Below, piece after piece: positions 1 through 8,612 of a stretch of 64,000 nucleotides of DNA (within the stretch, counting starts at the first letter, position 1; each line of letters starts with the position of its first letter). Origin of the DNA: Micromonospora eburnea (GTDB taxonomy: Bacteria > Actinomycetota > Actinomycetes > Mycobacteriales > Micromonosporaceae). The notes under the pieces were generated by a model, which was not told the DNA's origin, ran no database searches, and saw nothing but the letters and a program-made list of their open reading frames with translations. The stretch spans positions 4,588,001 through 4,652,000 of the forward strand of contig NZ_FMHY01000002.1 in NCBI RefSeq assembly GCF_900090225.1. Direction: 5' to 3'. Made by a program: the position numbers and the translations under genes.

Positions 1-627
1 GGTGTGTGCGACGGTGTCGTGCAGCTGGCGCGCCAGCCGTTCCCGGGCCGCCGCCGCGGCCCGGTCCGCGGCGGCCGTTCGCCGCTCAAGACGCAGTCTG
101 GTCCGCTCCTCGACCAGCGCGACCCGGTGCCGTAACAGGTTGCCGCGCTCGACGCCGGCAAGCCAGGCGACGGTGAACGCCACAACGGCGAGAAGCGCCC
201 CTTCCACCGGGCCGCGGCGGGGCAGGCTGGCAACGGCCACCGCGGCCGTCGTCGTCCAGCACAAACCCCAACGGACCAGCGGCGAGGGGCGTTCGGCTGC
301 GGTCGCGATCGCCAGCAACGCGGGCAGGTACCCGACGGTGCGTGACATGCCGACGAGTACGTGCGCCACGGTGCTCAGGCCGACGACCGCGAGTACCAGG
401 CCAGGTGCCCGACGGCGTACCGCCAGGGGGAGGATCTGCAGGGCGGACAGCGACGCGGGGAGCAGGGCCGGTGCCGGCCCGTCGCCGGTGACCGCTGCTC
501 CACTTGCCGAGGTCGCCACCCCGCTGAGCAGAAACAGCCCGGCGAGGAGCACCTGTAGCGTGAGGTCCACGACGACTTGCCAGCGGGCCCGTAGCCAGCC
601 GAGCAGGCTGTGTCGTTGCAGTACCAC
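1..627 (-). CDS. Sensor histidine kinase, NarL-type (partial, C-terminus beyond left edge)
   Basis: Membrane sensor kinase expected to phosphorylate the response regulator encoded divergently 61 bp away. About 209 residues are visible. The N-terminal two thirds is a run of hydrophobic helices separated by short basic loops. The dimerisation helix at the window edge reads RERLARQLHDTVAHT, the HisKA_3 H-box, with the phospho-acceptor His at 19-21. The ATPase domain lies outside the window. The GTG start at 625-627 is preceded by GGGAGGCGAGG, and an in-frame stop occurs upstream at 673-675. The kinase call rests on the H-box plus the paired regulator; the signal sensed is unknown. Confidence 0.88.
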   Translation of the reverse strand, partial: MVLQRHSLLGWLRARWQVVVDLTLQVLLAGLFLLSGVATSASGAAVTGDGPAPALLPASLSALQILPLAVRRRAPGLVLAVVGLSTVAHVLVGMSRTVGYLPALLAIATAAERPSPLVRWGLCWTTTAAVAVASLPRRGPVEGALLAVVAFTVAWLAGVERGNLLRHRVALVEERTRLRLERRTAAADRAAAAARERLARQLHDTVAHT

Positions 628-688
628 GTCGCCTCGCCTCCCGATACCGCCGCGGCCACCGGTCCCGGCCCGTCAGTAGGATCACCCG

Positions 689-1375
689 GTGGTCCGGCTT
701 GCCATCGTGGATGATCAGGCGCTGGTGCGGGAAGGGTTGTCTCTGATCCTTGACGCTCAGCCGGACATTGAGGTGGTCGCGGCGCTGGTCGACGGTCCGG
801 CGCTGCTCGACTTTGTCGAGCGCCATCCGGCGAGCGTTGATGTCATCCTGCTGGATCTATACCTGCCGGGCGCCGACGGGGTACGCGTCCTGCGCTGGCT
901 GCGCGAGCGGTTTCCAGACCTGGGCGCGCGAATACTGATGCTGACCACCATCGGTCGGGCCGAGGAGATCCGCCGCGCCCTCGTCGCCGGAGCGGACGGC
1001 TTCGTGCTGAAGGACGCGACCGGCGACGAGCTGGCCGCGGCCGTCCGGAGCGTCCGTAGTGGTGTGACAGCGCTCAGCTCATCCGCCGCCGACGCCCTCT
1101 GGCGGGAGCGCGATGAACAGGCGAGTACGGACGGTGCCGGCCCGGTCCCGGACCGGTACGACTCGGCAGCCAGCCGGGTCGCCACCCTGACGCCCCGCGA
1201 ACGGGAGATCCTGGACCTGCTCGGTCGCGGCCTGGCCAACCAGGACATCGCCCGTGATCTGCGACTCGCGGAACGCACGGTGAAGACGCACGTCAGCAAC
1301 GTGTTGGCGAAGCTACAGGTGACGAGCCGTACGCAGGCCGCACTGCTGATCCGCGACCTGTCGGACGGGCAGTGA
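689..1375 (+). CDS. LuxR/NarL-family response regulator
   Basis: Two-component transcription regulator of 228 residues. The receiver domain begins MVRLAIVDDQ and carries the likely phospho-acceptor Asp56 in ILLDLYLPG. A LuxR-type helix-turn-helix follows at about residues 165-220 (LTPREREILDLLGRGLANQD, then TVKTHVSNVLAKL). The length is normal for the family. The GTG start is chosen because the receiver fold begins immediately. It is transcribed divergently from the partial histidine kinase, so the shared 61-bp gap probably holds both promoters. Its target genes are not evident; the lipid-phosphodiester and ABC genes just downstream on the same strand are candidates only by proximity. Confidence 0.92.
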   Translation: MVRLAIVDDQALVREGLSLILDAQPDIEVVAALVDGPALLDFVERHPASVDVILLDLYLPGADGVRVLRWLRERFPDLGARILMLTTIGRAEEIRRALVAGADGFVLKDATGDELAAAVRSVRSGVTALSSSAADALWRERDEQASTDGAGPVPDRYDSAASRVATLTPREREILDLLGRGLANQDIARDLRLAERTVKTHVSNVLAKLQVTSRTQAALLIRDLSDGQ

Positions 1376-1476
1376 CTCACCGTAGTCGTTGACAGCGAAT
1401 CGGCGGACTGGCCCGAAAGACACGGTCGGGCTACGTCCTTCGCCGGTTCCGCCATCGGGCCCGTGCCGCGACGCTG

Positions 1477-2496
1477 ATGCCCGTGACTCTGCCTGACCAA
1501 CTCCAGCGCGGCCCCGTCACCCGGCGGCGCCGTGTCCTGCGCGTCCTGCTCGCCTGCACGCTCGGCCTCGCCGCCTTCGTCTACGTGAACAACAGCTCGT
1601 GGCTGGCCGGTTCCGATGGCGGAGGTCCGCTGCTGCTCGCCCACCGCGGCCTGGCGCAGACCTTCGACCTCGCCGGGGTGGAGAACGACACCTGTACGGC
1701 GGAGCTGATTCACCAGCCGGAACATCCGTATCTCGAAAACACGATCGAGTCGATGCGAGCCGCCTTCGACGCTGGCGCCGACATCGTGGAGTTCGACATC
1801 CAGGTGACGATGGATGACCGGATCGTGGTCTTTCACGACCATCAGCTGGAGTGCCGCACCAACGGCACCGGCCGGGTACGTGAGCACACACTGGCGGACC
1901 TGCGCCGGCTCGACGTCGGCTACAACTACACCCCGGACAGGGGTGCCAGCTATCCGTTCCGGGGCACAGGAGTCGGCCTGATGCCGACCATCGAGGAGGT
2001 GTTGGCCGCGTTCCCCGACCGGGAGCTGCTGATCGACGTCAAGAGCGGTGACCCGACCGAAGGGGAAATGCTCGCCGACTACCTGGCCACGCTGCCAGCT
2101 GAACGGCTCGCCACGCTCAGCGCGTACGGCGGCGACGAGCCGATCGCCGCGCTGTCGGCCAGGATGCCACGGCTACGGGTGCTGTCGAAAGCGATCATGA
2201 AGGACTGCCTGCTCCGCTACATCGCGGTGGGCTGGACCGGCTCTGTGCCGGACGTCTGCGAGCACCGGGAGCTGCACATTCCCGAGGCGTACGCGCCCTA
2301 TCTGTGGGGGTGGCCGAACAAGTTCGTCGACCGGATGGCGGACAAGGGCACCCGGGTGGTCATCGTTGCTGGGGACGGTGGGTTCTCCGAGGGCTTCGAC
2401 AGCGCCGACGACTGGAGGAGGCTGCCGGACGGCTTCACCGGTTCCGTGTGGACCAACCGCATCGACCGGGTGGCGCCACTGCGCGACAAGGCGTGA
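1477..2496 (+). CDS. Glycerophosphodiester phosphodiesterase family protein
   Basis: Predicted membrane-anchored or secreted GDPD-family hydrolase of 339 residues. These enzymes cleave glycerophosphodiesters to glycerol-3-phosphate and an alcohol. A basic N-terminus and one hydrophobic segment (residues about 18-36) form a signal anchor. The TIM-barrel signature follows: LLAHRG, an ENTIESMRAAFDAGADIVEFD block giving the metal-binding acidic residues, and VVFHDHQLECRTNG with the second catalytic His. The expected length is 250-340, so it looks complete. It ends 11 bases before the ABC transporter ATPase start, suggesting co-transcription. The substrate is not predictable from sequence. Confidence 0.88.
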   Translation: MPVTLPDQLQRGPVTRRRRVLRVLLACTLGLAAFVYVNNSSWLAGSDGGGPLLLAHRGLAQTFDLAGVENDTCTAELIHQPEHPYLENTIESMRAAFDAGADIVEFDIQVTMDDRIVVFHDHQLECRTNGTGRVREHTLADLRRLDVGYNYTPDRGASYPFRGTGVGLMPTIEEVLAAFPDRELLIDVKSGDPTEGEMLADYLATLPAERLATLSAYGGDEPIAALSARMPRLRVLSKAIMKDCLLRYIAVGWTGSVPDVCEHRELHIPEAYAPYLWGWPNKFVDRMADKGTRVVIVAGDGGFSEGFDSADDWRRLPDGFTGSVWTNRIDRVAPLRDKA

Positions 2497-2507
2497 CGGC
2501 GGGTGCG

Positions 2508-3383
2508 ATGATCCAGGCCTTCGATCTCACCAAGGCATACCGTCGCCGGCGAGCGGTGGACGGGGTCACGTTCTCCGCCGCACCTGGCAGAGTGACGGGA
2601 TTTCTCGGGCTCAACGGCTCCGGGAAGACGACGACGCTGCGAATGCTGCTGGGCCTGACCCGACCGACGTCCGGCCACGCGTTGATCAACAACCGCAGGT
2701 TCGGGGATCTGCCGCATCCGCTCCGGCAGGTCGGCGCGGTCCTCGAACAGGGCATCAGCCACCCGGGCCAGTCCGGGCGCGCGCACCTGGTCTGCCAGGC
2801 CATCGTCGCCGGGGCGAGCCGCTCCCGCGCGGACGCGTTGCTTGAGTCCGTGGGCCTCGCCGACGCCGCGGATCAACGCACGGGCGACTACTCGTTGGGC
2901 ATGCGGCAGCGTCTCGCCGTGGCCACGGCGCTGCTGGGAGACCCGCCGGTGCTCATCCTCGACGAGCCGGCCAACGGCCTGGACCCGGAGGGCATCGTGT
3001 GGCTGCGCCGGCTGCTGCGGGACCATGCCCGCAGAGGTGGGACGGTGCTCATCTCCAGCCACCAGTTGGCCGAGTTGGCCCAGCTCATTGACGACGTCGT
3101 CATCATCGCCGGAGGCCGGGTCAGGTGTGCGGCGCCGCTCGCGGCACTCTACGGCGCCACGGCACGGCTTCGCGTACGCGGCCGCGACCCGCACCGTCTC
3201 GGCCAGGCGTTCCGGAGCGCCGGCGCTCGCGTCACCGCTGACGGTCACTGCTTGGAGGTGATCGGGCTGTCCGCTCAGGATGCCGGCGAGGTTGCCTTCG
3301 CCGCGCGGGTGCCGATCTACGAGCTGACCGCCGACGTCCCAAGCCTGGAACGGATCTTCCTGGACCTGGCGGCCGCGCAGTGA
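2508..3383 (+). CDS. ABC transporter ATP-binding protein (ABC-2 exporter type)
   Basis: Cytoplasmic ATPase of 291 residues. Walker A is GLNGSGKTTT, the signature is YSLGMRQRLAVA (a G-M variant of LSGGQ) and Walker B is VLILDEPANGLD, followed by a His switch in ISSHQLAEL. The C-terminal 80 residues resemble the extension of bacitracin/multidrug-type exporters. A longer open frame exists upstream, but homology starts at ATG 2508 (MIQAFDLTKAYRRRRAVDGV). The stop overlaps the permease start by four bases (GTGA), so the two are translationally coupled. The likely role is drug or lipid export; the cargo is unknown. Confidence 0.9.
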   Translation: MIQAFDLTKAYRRRRAVDGVTFSAAPGRVTGFLGLNGSGKTTTLRMLLGLTRPTSGHALINNRRFGDLPHPLRQVGAVLEQGISHPGQSGRAHLVCQAIVAGASRSRADALLESVGLADAADQRTGDYSLGMRQRLAVATALLGDPPVLILDEPANGLDPEGIVWLRRLLRDHARRGGTVLISSHQLAELAQLIDDVVIIAGGRVRCAAPLAALYGATARLRVRGRDPHRLGQAFRSAGARVTADGHCLEVIGLSAQDAGEVAFAARVPIYELTADVPSLERIFLDLAAAQ

Positions 3384-3982
3384 TCGCGCTCATCCGTAGC
3401 GAGCTCTACCGGGTGGCCACGATCCGGTCGGGTTGGGTCTCCATCGTCGCGTTCAGCGCCCTGGGCGCCCTCTTCGGCTGGTACGACACCGACGCGTGGG
3501 GACTCCTGGCGGGCATGGGAGCGCTGTGGCTCGCCGTCATGGTGGTGGGGCAACATCATCAACACCGCACGGCGTTCCTGCTCTATCTCGCCCGGACGAA
3601 CCGGGTGCTGGTTCTGATCAGCCAGCTCGTCTCCAGCATCATCGTGGCGGTGGGTGTCGTCGCGACGAGCGGCGTCCTGGTGCTCGCCAAGGGCGAGGTC
3701 GCCCAGTACAGGAACGTTTTGACGGTCGTACCGATCATGGCCGTGTTCGGGGCCGCGAGCGCGGCCATCGTGCGTCGTGCCACCTGGCTGCTGATCGGGT
3801 ACGCGGGATGGTTCGTCTTCGTCGAGGGCGTGGTGGGCCGGTTGGCGGCGCCGTTGCCGTTCTCGGCCTTTCTGAACGGAGGCGCCGGTGACCGTGACGG
3901 TCTGCTGGTCGCGGCAGCCTGGGCGGCCGGGGTGCTCGTCATCGCGGTCGTCGCGATCCGCCGCGATCTGGGCAGCCACTGA
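3380..3982 (+). CDS. ABC transporter permease, small ABC-2-like
   Basis: Integral membrane protein of 200 residues with roughly five or six hydrophobic helices. It starts with IALIRSELYRVATIRSGW, the amphipathic N-terminus typical of ABC-2 permeases that partner BcrA-like ATPases. The GTG start overlaps the ATPase stop. It probably forms the membrane half of an exporter with the gene upstream. It ends before a strong hairpin at 4277-4320. The sequence itself is poorly conserved; the assignment comes from topology and from coupling to the ATPase. Confidence 0.78.
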   Translation: MIALIRSELYRVATIRSGWVSIVAFSALGALFGWYDTDAWGLLAGMGALWLAVMVVGQHHQHRTAFLLYLARTNRVLVLISQLVSSIIVAVGVVATSGVLVLAKGEVAQYRNVLTVVPIMAVFGAASAAIVRRATWLLIGYAGWFVFVEGVVGRLAAPLPFSAFLNGGAGDRDGLLVAAAWAAGVLVIAVVAIRRDLGSH

Positions 3983-4401
3983 GGGCCGATCGGGACAAGG
4001 ATGTGGGCGCGGCGTTGTTCCGGCCTCTGGCAGGTCCGCCTGTCGGCAGATCGCCGAACGTGCGCCTGAGCCGCCCCGGTGATCTTGGAGACTCGGATCA
4101 CTGCGCTCCGGCCGGGGCGACGGGGGCCTTGTGCTGATCTTAGTGGATGGCCTCGTACTCGCCCGGCGGGCGATGGTCGCAGGCCGAGTGAGGCCGACGG
4201 ACGGACCTGCACGACGTCGTCGCCGACGCGTGGCACTTCCGGACCGCGCACGCCCCGGTGGGCACCGGGCGGCAGTGACGCCCCGGTGCGGGCATGGGAA
4301 ATGCACCGCACCGGGGCGTCCGGATCATTTGCTGGCGCTGCTGTGGGGGCGGATCGCGGTACGCCAGCGCAGCGCCGTGCCGAACCTCCGGTTCACCCGG
4401 G
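3983..4401. other. Convergent intergenic region
   Basis: 419 bp between the end of the ABC operon and the end of the peptidase gene on the other strand. Open frames here lack homology and family-like sequence. The only clear structure is the inverted repeat at 4277-4320. Confidence 0.6.
4277..4320. terminator. Bidirectional hairpin terminator candidate
   Basis: A perfect 15-bp inverted repeat (GACGCCCCGGTGCGG and its complement) is separated by 14 bases. Four further pairs inside the loop (GCAT/ATGC) extend the stem past one bulged base. It sits between two convergent genes. No U-tract follows, which is usual for high-GC actinomycete hairpins. Confidence 0.7.
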
Positions 4402-7341
4402 TCACATGATGGAGATCGACCGCACCTGGGTGTTGCCCTTGGTGTCGACGTATACCTTGTGATCGCCGACGGTGTAGGTGCCAGCAGCGTTGTTGTCGAT
4501 GGTGAACGTGGCCGTCACAGGGGACTCGCTGCCGTCGACGTGGGTCTGCTTCACCGTGATGGTCAACTCGTTCTTGTTGCCGTTCAACTTCTTCACCACC
4601 GCCGACGGCTTGGCATCGATGACCGCGTTGGTGACTGTCACGTAGACCGCGTCGGGTGAGGAGAACTCCGCGTTCTTCTGCCCATCACCGAACAGGAAGA
4701 AGCCCCGTTGTTCGACGGCTCCGCGCCCGGGGAACGGATCCGGGTTCGAGGCCAGGTACGTCGGATTGACCGTGTACAGGTCCGTCTTGGAGTCCGCGAG
4801 GATGGCCTGCACCCCGGTGTACGGGGCATCGGTGACCGCGAGGTTGACCGACAGGTAGATGGCGTTGGGGTTGTTGGCCGAAATGCGCGAGGAGAAGTAC
4901 TTGTCCGCACTCTGCCCCGCAGGAACGGCCAGCGGCACAACCGTGTCGCCGACGAGAATGTTGAACTGGAAGTCGCCGTAGCCGCCGGCGACGAACTTCG
5001 CCCAGGCCGCGTCCGACATGTGGTCGGGGCGCTCCACCTTGAACTCCAGGCGCATCGGTGCCACGTACGTGCTGTTCAGGTACTCGGTGTCGGTCAGGGG
5101 CAGGTAGACCCCTCCCGGGGCGTGCCCCAGTTCGAAAGCCGACGCGGTCGGGGTCGAGTTGCCGCGCCCGTTCCACATCGGGATGTTGAACGAGGTGGCG
5201 CCGAGCAGGGCCTGGTTGCCCAACTGGCTCGTGCCGACGGCGGCCGACGCGTCCTTGTAGGTTCCGATCGTGACGTCGAGCAGGTCGAGGTCCGCCCGGT
5301 CGGCGTTCAACCCGGGCATGTCCGCCCACATGAACTTGGCACCGGCGGGGCCGGAGTACCGGGCCATCTCCAGCATGCCATCGGCCATGATCTTGGTCAT
5401 CTGCACTGCTGAGTCGACCTTCATCCGCTCGTTGGCGGTGTGCCACCAGCGCTCGTTACCCGGGATGACGGCGCCGAACGCGGTCATCTTGTTGCGGAAG
5501 CTGCTGGCCAGGGTGCCACCGGTCGTGCCCTGCGGATAGACCACGTCCCGGAGGGCGTACGGATCCGCGAACTCCTTGGGGTTGCGGTCGATCGAGGCCT
5601 GGTAGCTCCCGAACTGGAGAGCCGTCAGCGGGTTGTCGTGTGTGACGTACAACCCGGCACCGACGGGCGAGCCGAGGGTGCCGATGGTGAACCCCTTCGC
5701 CTGGAAGGCGGCCGTGACCGCCGCCGTCGCCTGGCCGGAGTCGGCCGCGGTGACGTGCATGCTGCGCACGTACATCGGCATGCTGAGGCTGCCGGAGGCG
5801 TCCGTGTAGAAGCTCGTCGGGGTCTCCGAGTTGATGCCGCCCATGAGGGCGAAGGTCAGGTTCGGCGTGCCGTTGTTCGGGTTGCGCAACAGGTTCGCCG
5901 GGATGCCCATGTACTTGCCGATATAGGCCTCGCCCTCGACCCCGTCGCGGAAGAACAGGTCGGTGATGCCGTCGGCGGCCTTCTTCAACTGCAGGTCGGC
6001 GGCCGCGCCCCCCAGTTCGCCGAGTCCCTTGGAGAGGAGGTACATCCCCCACACGACGGCGTTCTTGCCGTACTGCGGGGTCGGCATCTCCATCGCCACG
6101 TCAGTGTTGATCTCCAGCGTGAGCGAGTCGCCGGTGATCGTGGTCTGCACCTTGGGTGTGGTGCGGGGAGCGGCCGGGAGCCAACCCTTCGTGGTCGCGG
6201 CAGCGGTGATCGCCGACACGAATCGGTCGCGCTCGGCGGAGCCGGCACCCGCGACGTCGAGGGTGAAGATGGCCCGCGAGGCGATCTGGGTGGTGCTGCC
6301 GTAGGCGATGTCCTTGAGCGTCGGGTCGCCTTCGCGCAGGGTGACGCCGGCTCTGGCGTCCGTCAGCCGGAAGGCCTTGGTGCTGTCCGCGGACAGGCTC
6401 ATCGACACCGACGGGGTCACCGATCCGGAGTTGCCGACGATGACCGGGAACCGCGAGTCGGAGGTGTAGGCCGCGATCGGGATCTCTTCGCGGTTGAGGT
6501 TCTTGTAGGCCCAGTTGTCGTAGAAGCTCGGGTTCGAGTTGTACGGGATGGACTGGAAGGTGGCGGTGTTCGTCGTCGAGGGCGTGCCGGGACCACCGTC
6601 TTCGTAGATTCCCATGACGATGCGGATGCGTCGGTCCAGGGGCAACCCCGCCTCGAGTAGCGCCTTGGCCGCGAGCAGCGTCGCCAGGGTCGGGCCGCTG
6701 TCGTCCTGGATGCCCGCCCCGTAGACCCAGCCGTCCTGGACATAGGGCGAGTGGTAGGCACCAGGAGTGCCGAGGTTGCCATCGGCGTCTCGCCAGCGCG
6801 CCAGCTGGGCTGGCGTAACGGAAGCCGTCGGCGAGTCGAGGTGACTCAACGCCATGACCATCTCCGGGGCGTCCGGGTCACCGATCTCCGCGTAGACGTA
6901 CTTGTCGGGCTGGCGCTGGACGACCACCGGGAAACCCAGGTCGGTGGCCAGCTTGACCACCCAGGCGAGCTTGGCGACCTTGCGGTCGTACTCGTTCTGG
7001 TTGGCTTCGGTGTTGCTGACCGGGAAGGGGTACGCCGTCGCGGCCGTGCCGCCTCGGGAGATGGAGTCGTAGCTCGACCCGTCCAGCATCGCCCCGACCA
7101 GAGTGAGGGGGTCGTAGGTGCCGTCCCCCGCCCGCGCGCTGCTGACGCGTCCCGCCAACGCCTCGACTTCCGCGTGGATCGCGTCACGCTCGGCGTCGGT
7201 TACCGAAAGGTCGTAGGTGACACTCGGCTGGAAGCGCTCCTCGCCGAGGCTGGTCGCGGACGCGCTGGGCGCGGGCGCAACGGTCGCCGCGAGGGTCGCA
7301 GCGAGCAGGACGGAGAAAGTGATCGTCCGTCTGTCTCTCAT
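4402..7341 (-). CDS. Secreted M20-family (PepV-like) peptidase
   Basis: Large exported metallopeptidase of 979 residues. A signal peptide occupies about residues 1-30 (basic MRDRRT, hydrophobic core, SASA cleavage region). The M20 metal sites are recognisable at LSHLDSP (His/Asp), the bridging Asp in GIQDDSGPT, and GIYEDGG (catalytic/metal acidic residues). The middle resembles the PepV lid domain. The last 250-300 residues are beta-rich and could be an attachment or accessory domain. An open frame continues 53 codons upstream, but ATG 7341 begins a proper signal peptide and has GGAGC eight bases before it. The substrate is probably peptides in the medium. The gene is unusually long for M20 dipeptidases (about 470 residues). 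Confidence 0.82.
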   Translation of the reverse strand: MRDRRTITFSVLLAATLAATVAPAPSASATSLGEERFQPSVTYDLSVTDAERDAIHAEVEALAGRVSSARAGDGTYDPLTLVGAMLDGSSYDSISRGGTAATAYPFPVSNTEANQNEYDRKVAKLAWVVKLATDLGFPVVVQRQPDKYVYAEIGDPDAPEMVMALSHLDSPTASVTPAQLARWRDADGNLGTPGAYHSPYVQDGWVYGAGIQDDSGPTLATLLAAKALLEAGLPLDRRIRIVMGIYEDGGPGTPSTTNTATFQSIPYNSNPSFYDNWAYKNLNREEIPIAAYTSDSRFPVIVGNSGSVTPSVSMSLSADSTKAFRLTDARAGVTLREGDPTLKDIAYGSTTQIASRAIFTLDVAGAGSAERDRFVSAITAAATTKGWLPAAPRTTPKVQTTITGDSLTLEINTDVAMEMPTPQYGKNAVVWGMYLLSKGLGELGGAAADLQLKKAADGITDLFFRDGVEGEAYIGKYMGIPANLLRNPNNGTPNLTFALMGGINSETPTSFYTDASGSLSMPMYVRSMHVTAADSGQATAAVTAAFQAKGFTIGTLGSPVGAGLYVTHDNPLTALQFGSYQASIDRNPKEFADPYALRDVVYPQGTTGGTLASSFRNKMTAFGAVIPGNERWWHTANERMKVDSAVQMTKIMADGMLEMARYSGPAGAKFMWADMPGLNADRADLDLLDVTIGTYKDASAAVGTSQLGNQALLGATSFNIPMWNGRGNSTPTASAFELGHAPGGVYLPLTDTEYLNSTYVAPMRLEFKVERPDHMSDAAWAKFVAGGYGDFQFNILVGDTVVPLAVPAGQSADKYFSSRISANNPNAIYLSVNLAVTDAPYTGVQAILADSKTDLYTVNPTYLASNPDPFPGRGAVEQRGFFLFGDGQKNAEFSSPDAVYVTVTNAVIDAKPSAVVKKLNGNKNELTITVKQTHVDGSESPVTATFTIDNNAAGTYTVGDHKVYVDTKGNTQVRSISIM

Positions 7342-8051
7342 AGAAGCTCCAGAACAGGGGGGATGACACGGTGGCGACAGCACACGCCAGCCGTGCCGCC
7401 CGCGGCCGACAGGGCGGGATTTCTTGAGGATGATCTGAGAATCGGCCGGTGCCGTCAGCTCGGCCGCAGCCGGTAGCCCACCCCCGCGTACGGTCTCCAC
7501 CAGGCCGGCGTCGTCGAGCTCGCCGCGCAGGGCCGCGACATGGACGTCGAGGGTGTTCGGCCTTTCGGGTGATCTGCCCTACGTCCATCAGCAACCGTTC
7601 GCGAGACACCGTGCCCGCCTGCCGGGCCAACGCCATCAGCAGGTCGAACTCCTTGCGGGTCAGGTTCACCTCCCGGTCGGAGAGCCGGACCTGCCGGGCG
7701 TTGAGGTCGACCCGCAGGTCGGCGACCTGCAGCGTCGTATCGGCCCGCGTGACGCGAGCGCTGGGCGGGAATCTGTGGGATCTGCTGCTCCTCGTGCTTC
7801 CAGTGCACTGGCGGGGCGCTGGCCCGAGGCGACGTATTCCACGACGGCAGCTCGATCGGCTGCGGCGGTCACACGAGCGAGGCCCGCCGGAATGCCTTCA
7901 GGCCCGGCGCTGGCGCACACCCTCTAAACCGTCCTAGGAAAATGAGACTCAGGGCGGTCAGGAACCTGGCCTACTGGCCCTCGGTGACGAGGGTTGCTGG
8001 TTCAGTACGGCGCTGTACAGCCACTTCGTGGACCTGGAGGCGCTCGGTTGA
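7342..8051. other. Gene-poor stretch with a decayed regulator
   Basis: 710 bp between the peptidase start and the small gene at 8052-8612. It contains the OmpR-type remnant at 7455-7745. The rest (about 7750-8050) has no frame that I can support. Confidence 0.5.
7455..7745 (-). pseudogene. OmpR-family response regulator DNA-binding domain, frameshifted
   Basis: The winged-helix end of an OmpR/PhoB regulator is readable across three frames. One frame gives a DLRVDLNARQVRLSDREV-like start and then LTRKEFDLLMALARQAGTVS. A one-base shift near 7555 leads into TLDVHVAALRGELDDAGL. A second one-base shift near 7480 (one extra G in a G run) leads into VRGVGYRLRPS and stop. The receiver domain is missing or unrecognisable. 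Two shifts plus the lost N-terminus argue for a dead gene rather than a sequencing error. It lies just upstream of the peptidase, which it may once have controlled. Confidence 0.75.
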
Positions 8052-8612
8052 TCAGGCGGCGCCGGCCTGAAGGAGAATCTGCCGGTAGTCCTCGATCTGG
8101 TCGTCGAGAAACGGCTCCTGCAGACCGCGCGCCGCGACCGGCCGGCCGAGGTCACCGACCTCCACCCCCTGCGTGAAGTCCCAGGTCACCTGACCGGGCT
8201 CGCCGTAGGAGGGCTCGAGCATATACTGCGTGATGATCGCCGGCTTCCCCTCGACCTCGCCCGCGAAATAGCGGAACATATAGCTTCTGAACGTTCCCTC
8301 ATCGGCGCCGCCGGTGTAGCCCGCGAACAGCGAGTTCCACTCGGGAACGGCGAACTCCGCGACCAGGAATAGCGACGGCCGCGCGACGGTGGGCAGCTTC
8401 TCCGCGCGCTCGCTGATCTGCTCAGGCGTCATGTCCGGCGGGCGCGGGCTCGAGGTGTCGACCCAGGTGCCGCGCAGGGGGTCCAGGAAGGCCTGCGCCC
8501 GGGCCCGGCGTTCCGCGAGGACGTCGTCCGGTTCTGTTCGGACCGCGACTTCGTACTGGTACAGGGCGTCCAGGTATGCGGTGTAGAACTCAACCGCCTC
8601 GTCAAGATCCAC
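8052..8612 (-). CDS. Candidate immunity protein, 186 aa, unknown family
   Basis: Soluble acidic protein without signal or membrane helix. I do not recognise the family. Visible features are a helical N-terminus (AVEFYTAYLDALYQYEVAV), a middle beginning TWVDTSSPRPPDMTPEQ, and an aromatic-rich C-terminal half (FRSYMFRYFAGEVEGKPA). The GTG start at 8612 is preferred over the TTG at 8624 because GGGAG lies just before it. It overlaps the end of the large toxin-like gene by 11 bases and is co-directional. That arrangement is typical of immunity genes in polymorphic toxin loci. The immunity role is an inference from context only. Confidence 0.55.
   Translation of the reverse strand: MDLDEAVEFYTAYLDALYQYEVAVRTEPDDVLAERRARAQAFLDPLRGTWVDTSSPRPPDMTPEQISERAEKLPTVARPSLFLVAEFAVPEWNSLFAGYTGGADEGTFRSYMFRYFAGEVEGKPAIITQYMLEPSYGEPGQVTWDFTQGVEVGDLGRPVAARGLQEPFLDDQIEDYRQILLQAGAA

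Noticed and set aside
2..679. Plus-strand 225-codon open frame
   Set aside because: Antisense shadow of the histidine kinase; Ser/Arg/Ala composition without any motif.
757..1887. Minus-strand 376-codon open frame
   Set aside because: Crosses two well-supported plus-strand genes (response regulator, GDPD) and has no family-like sequence.
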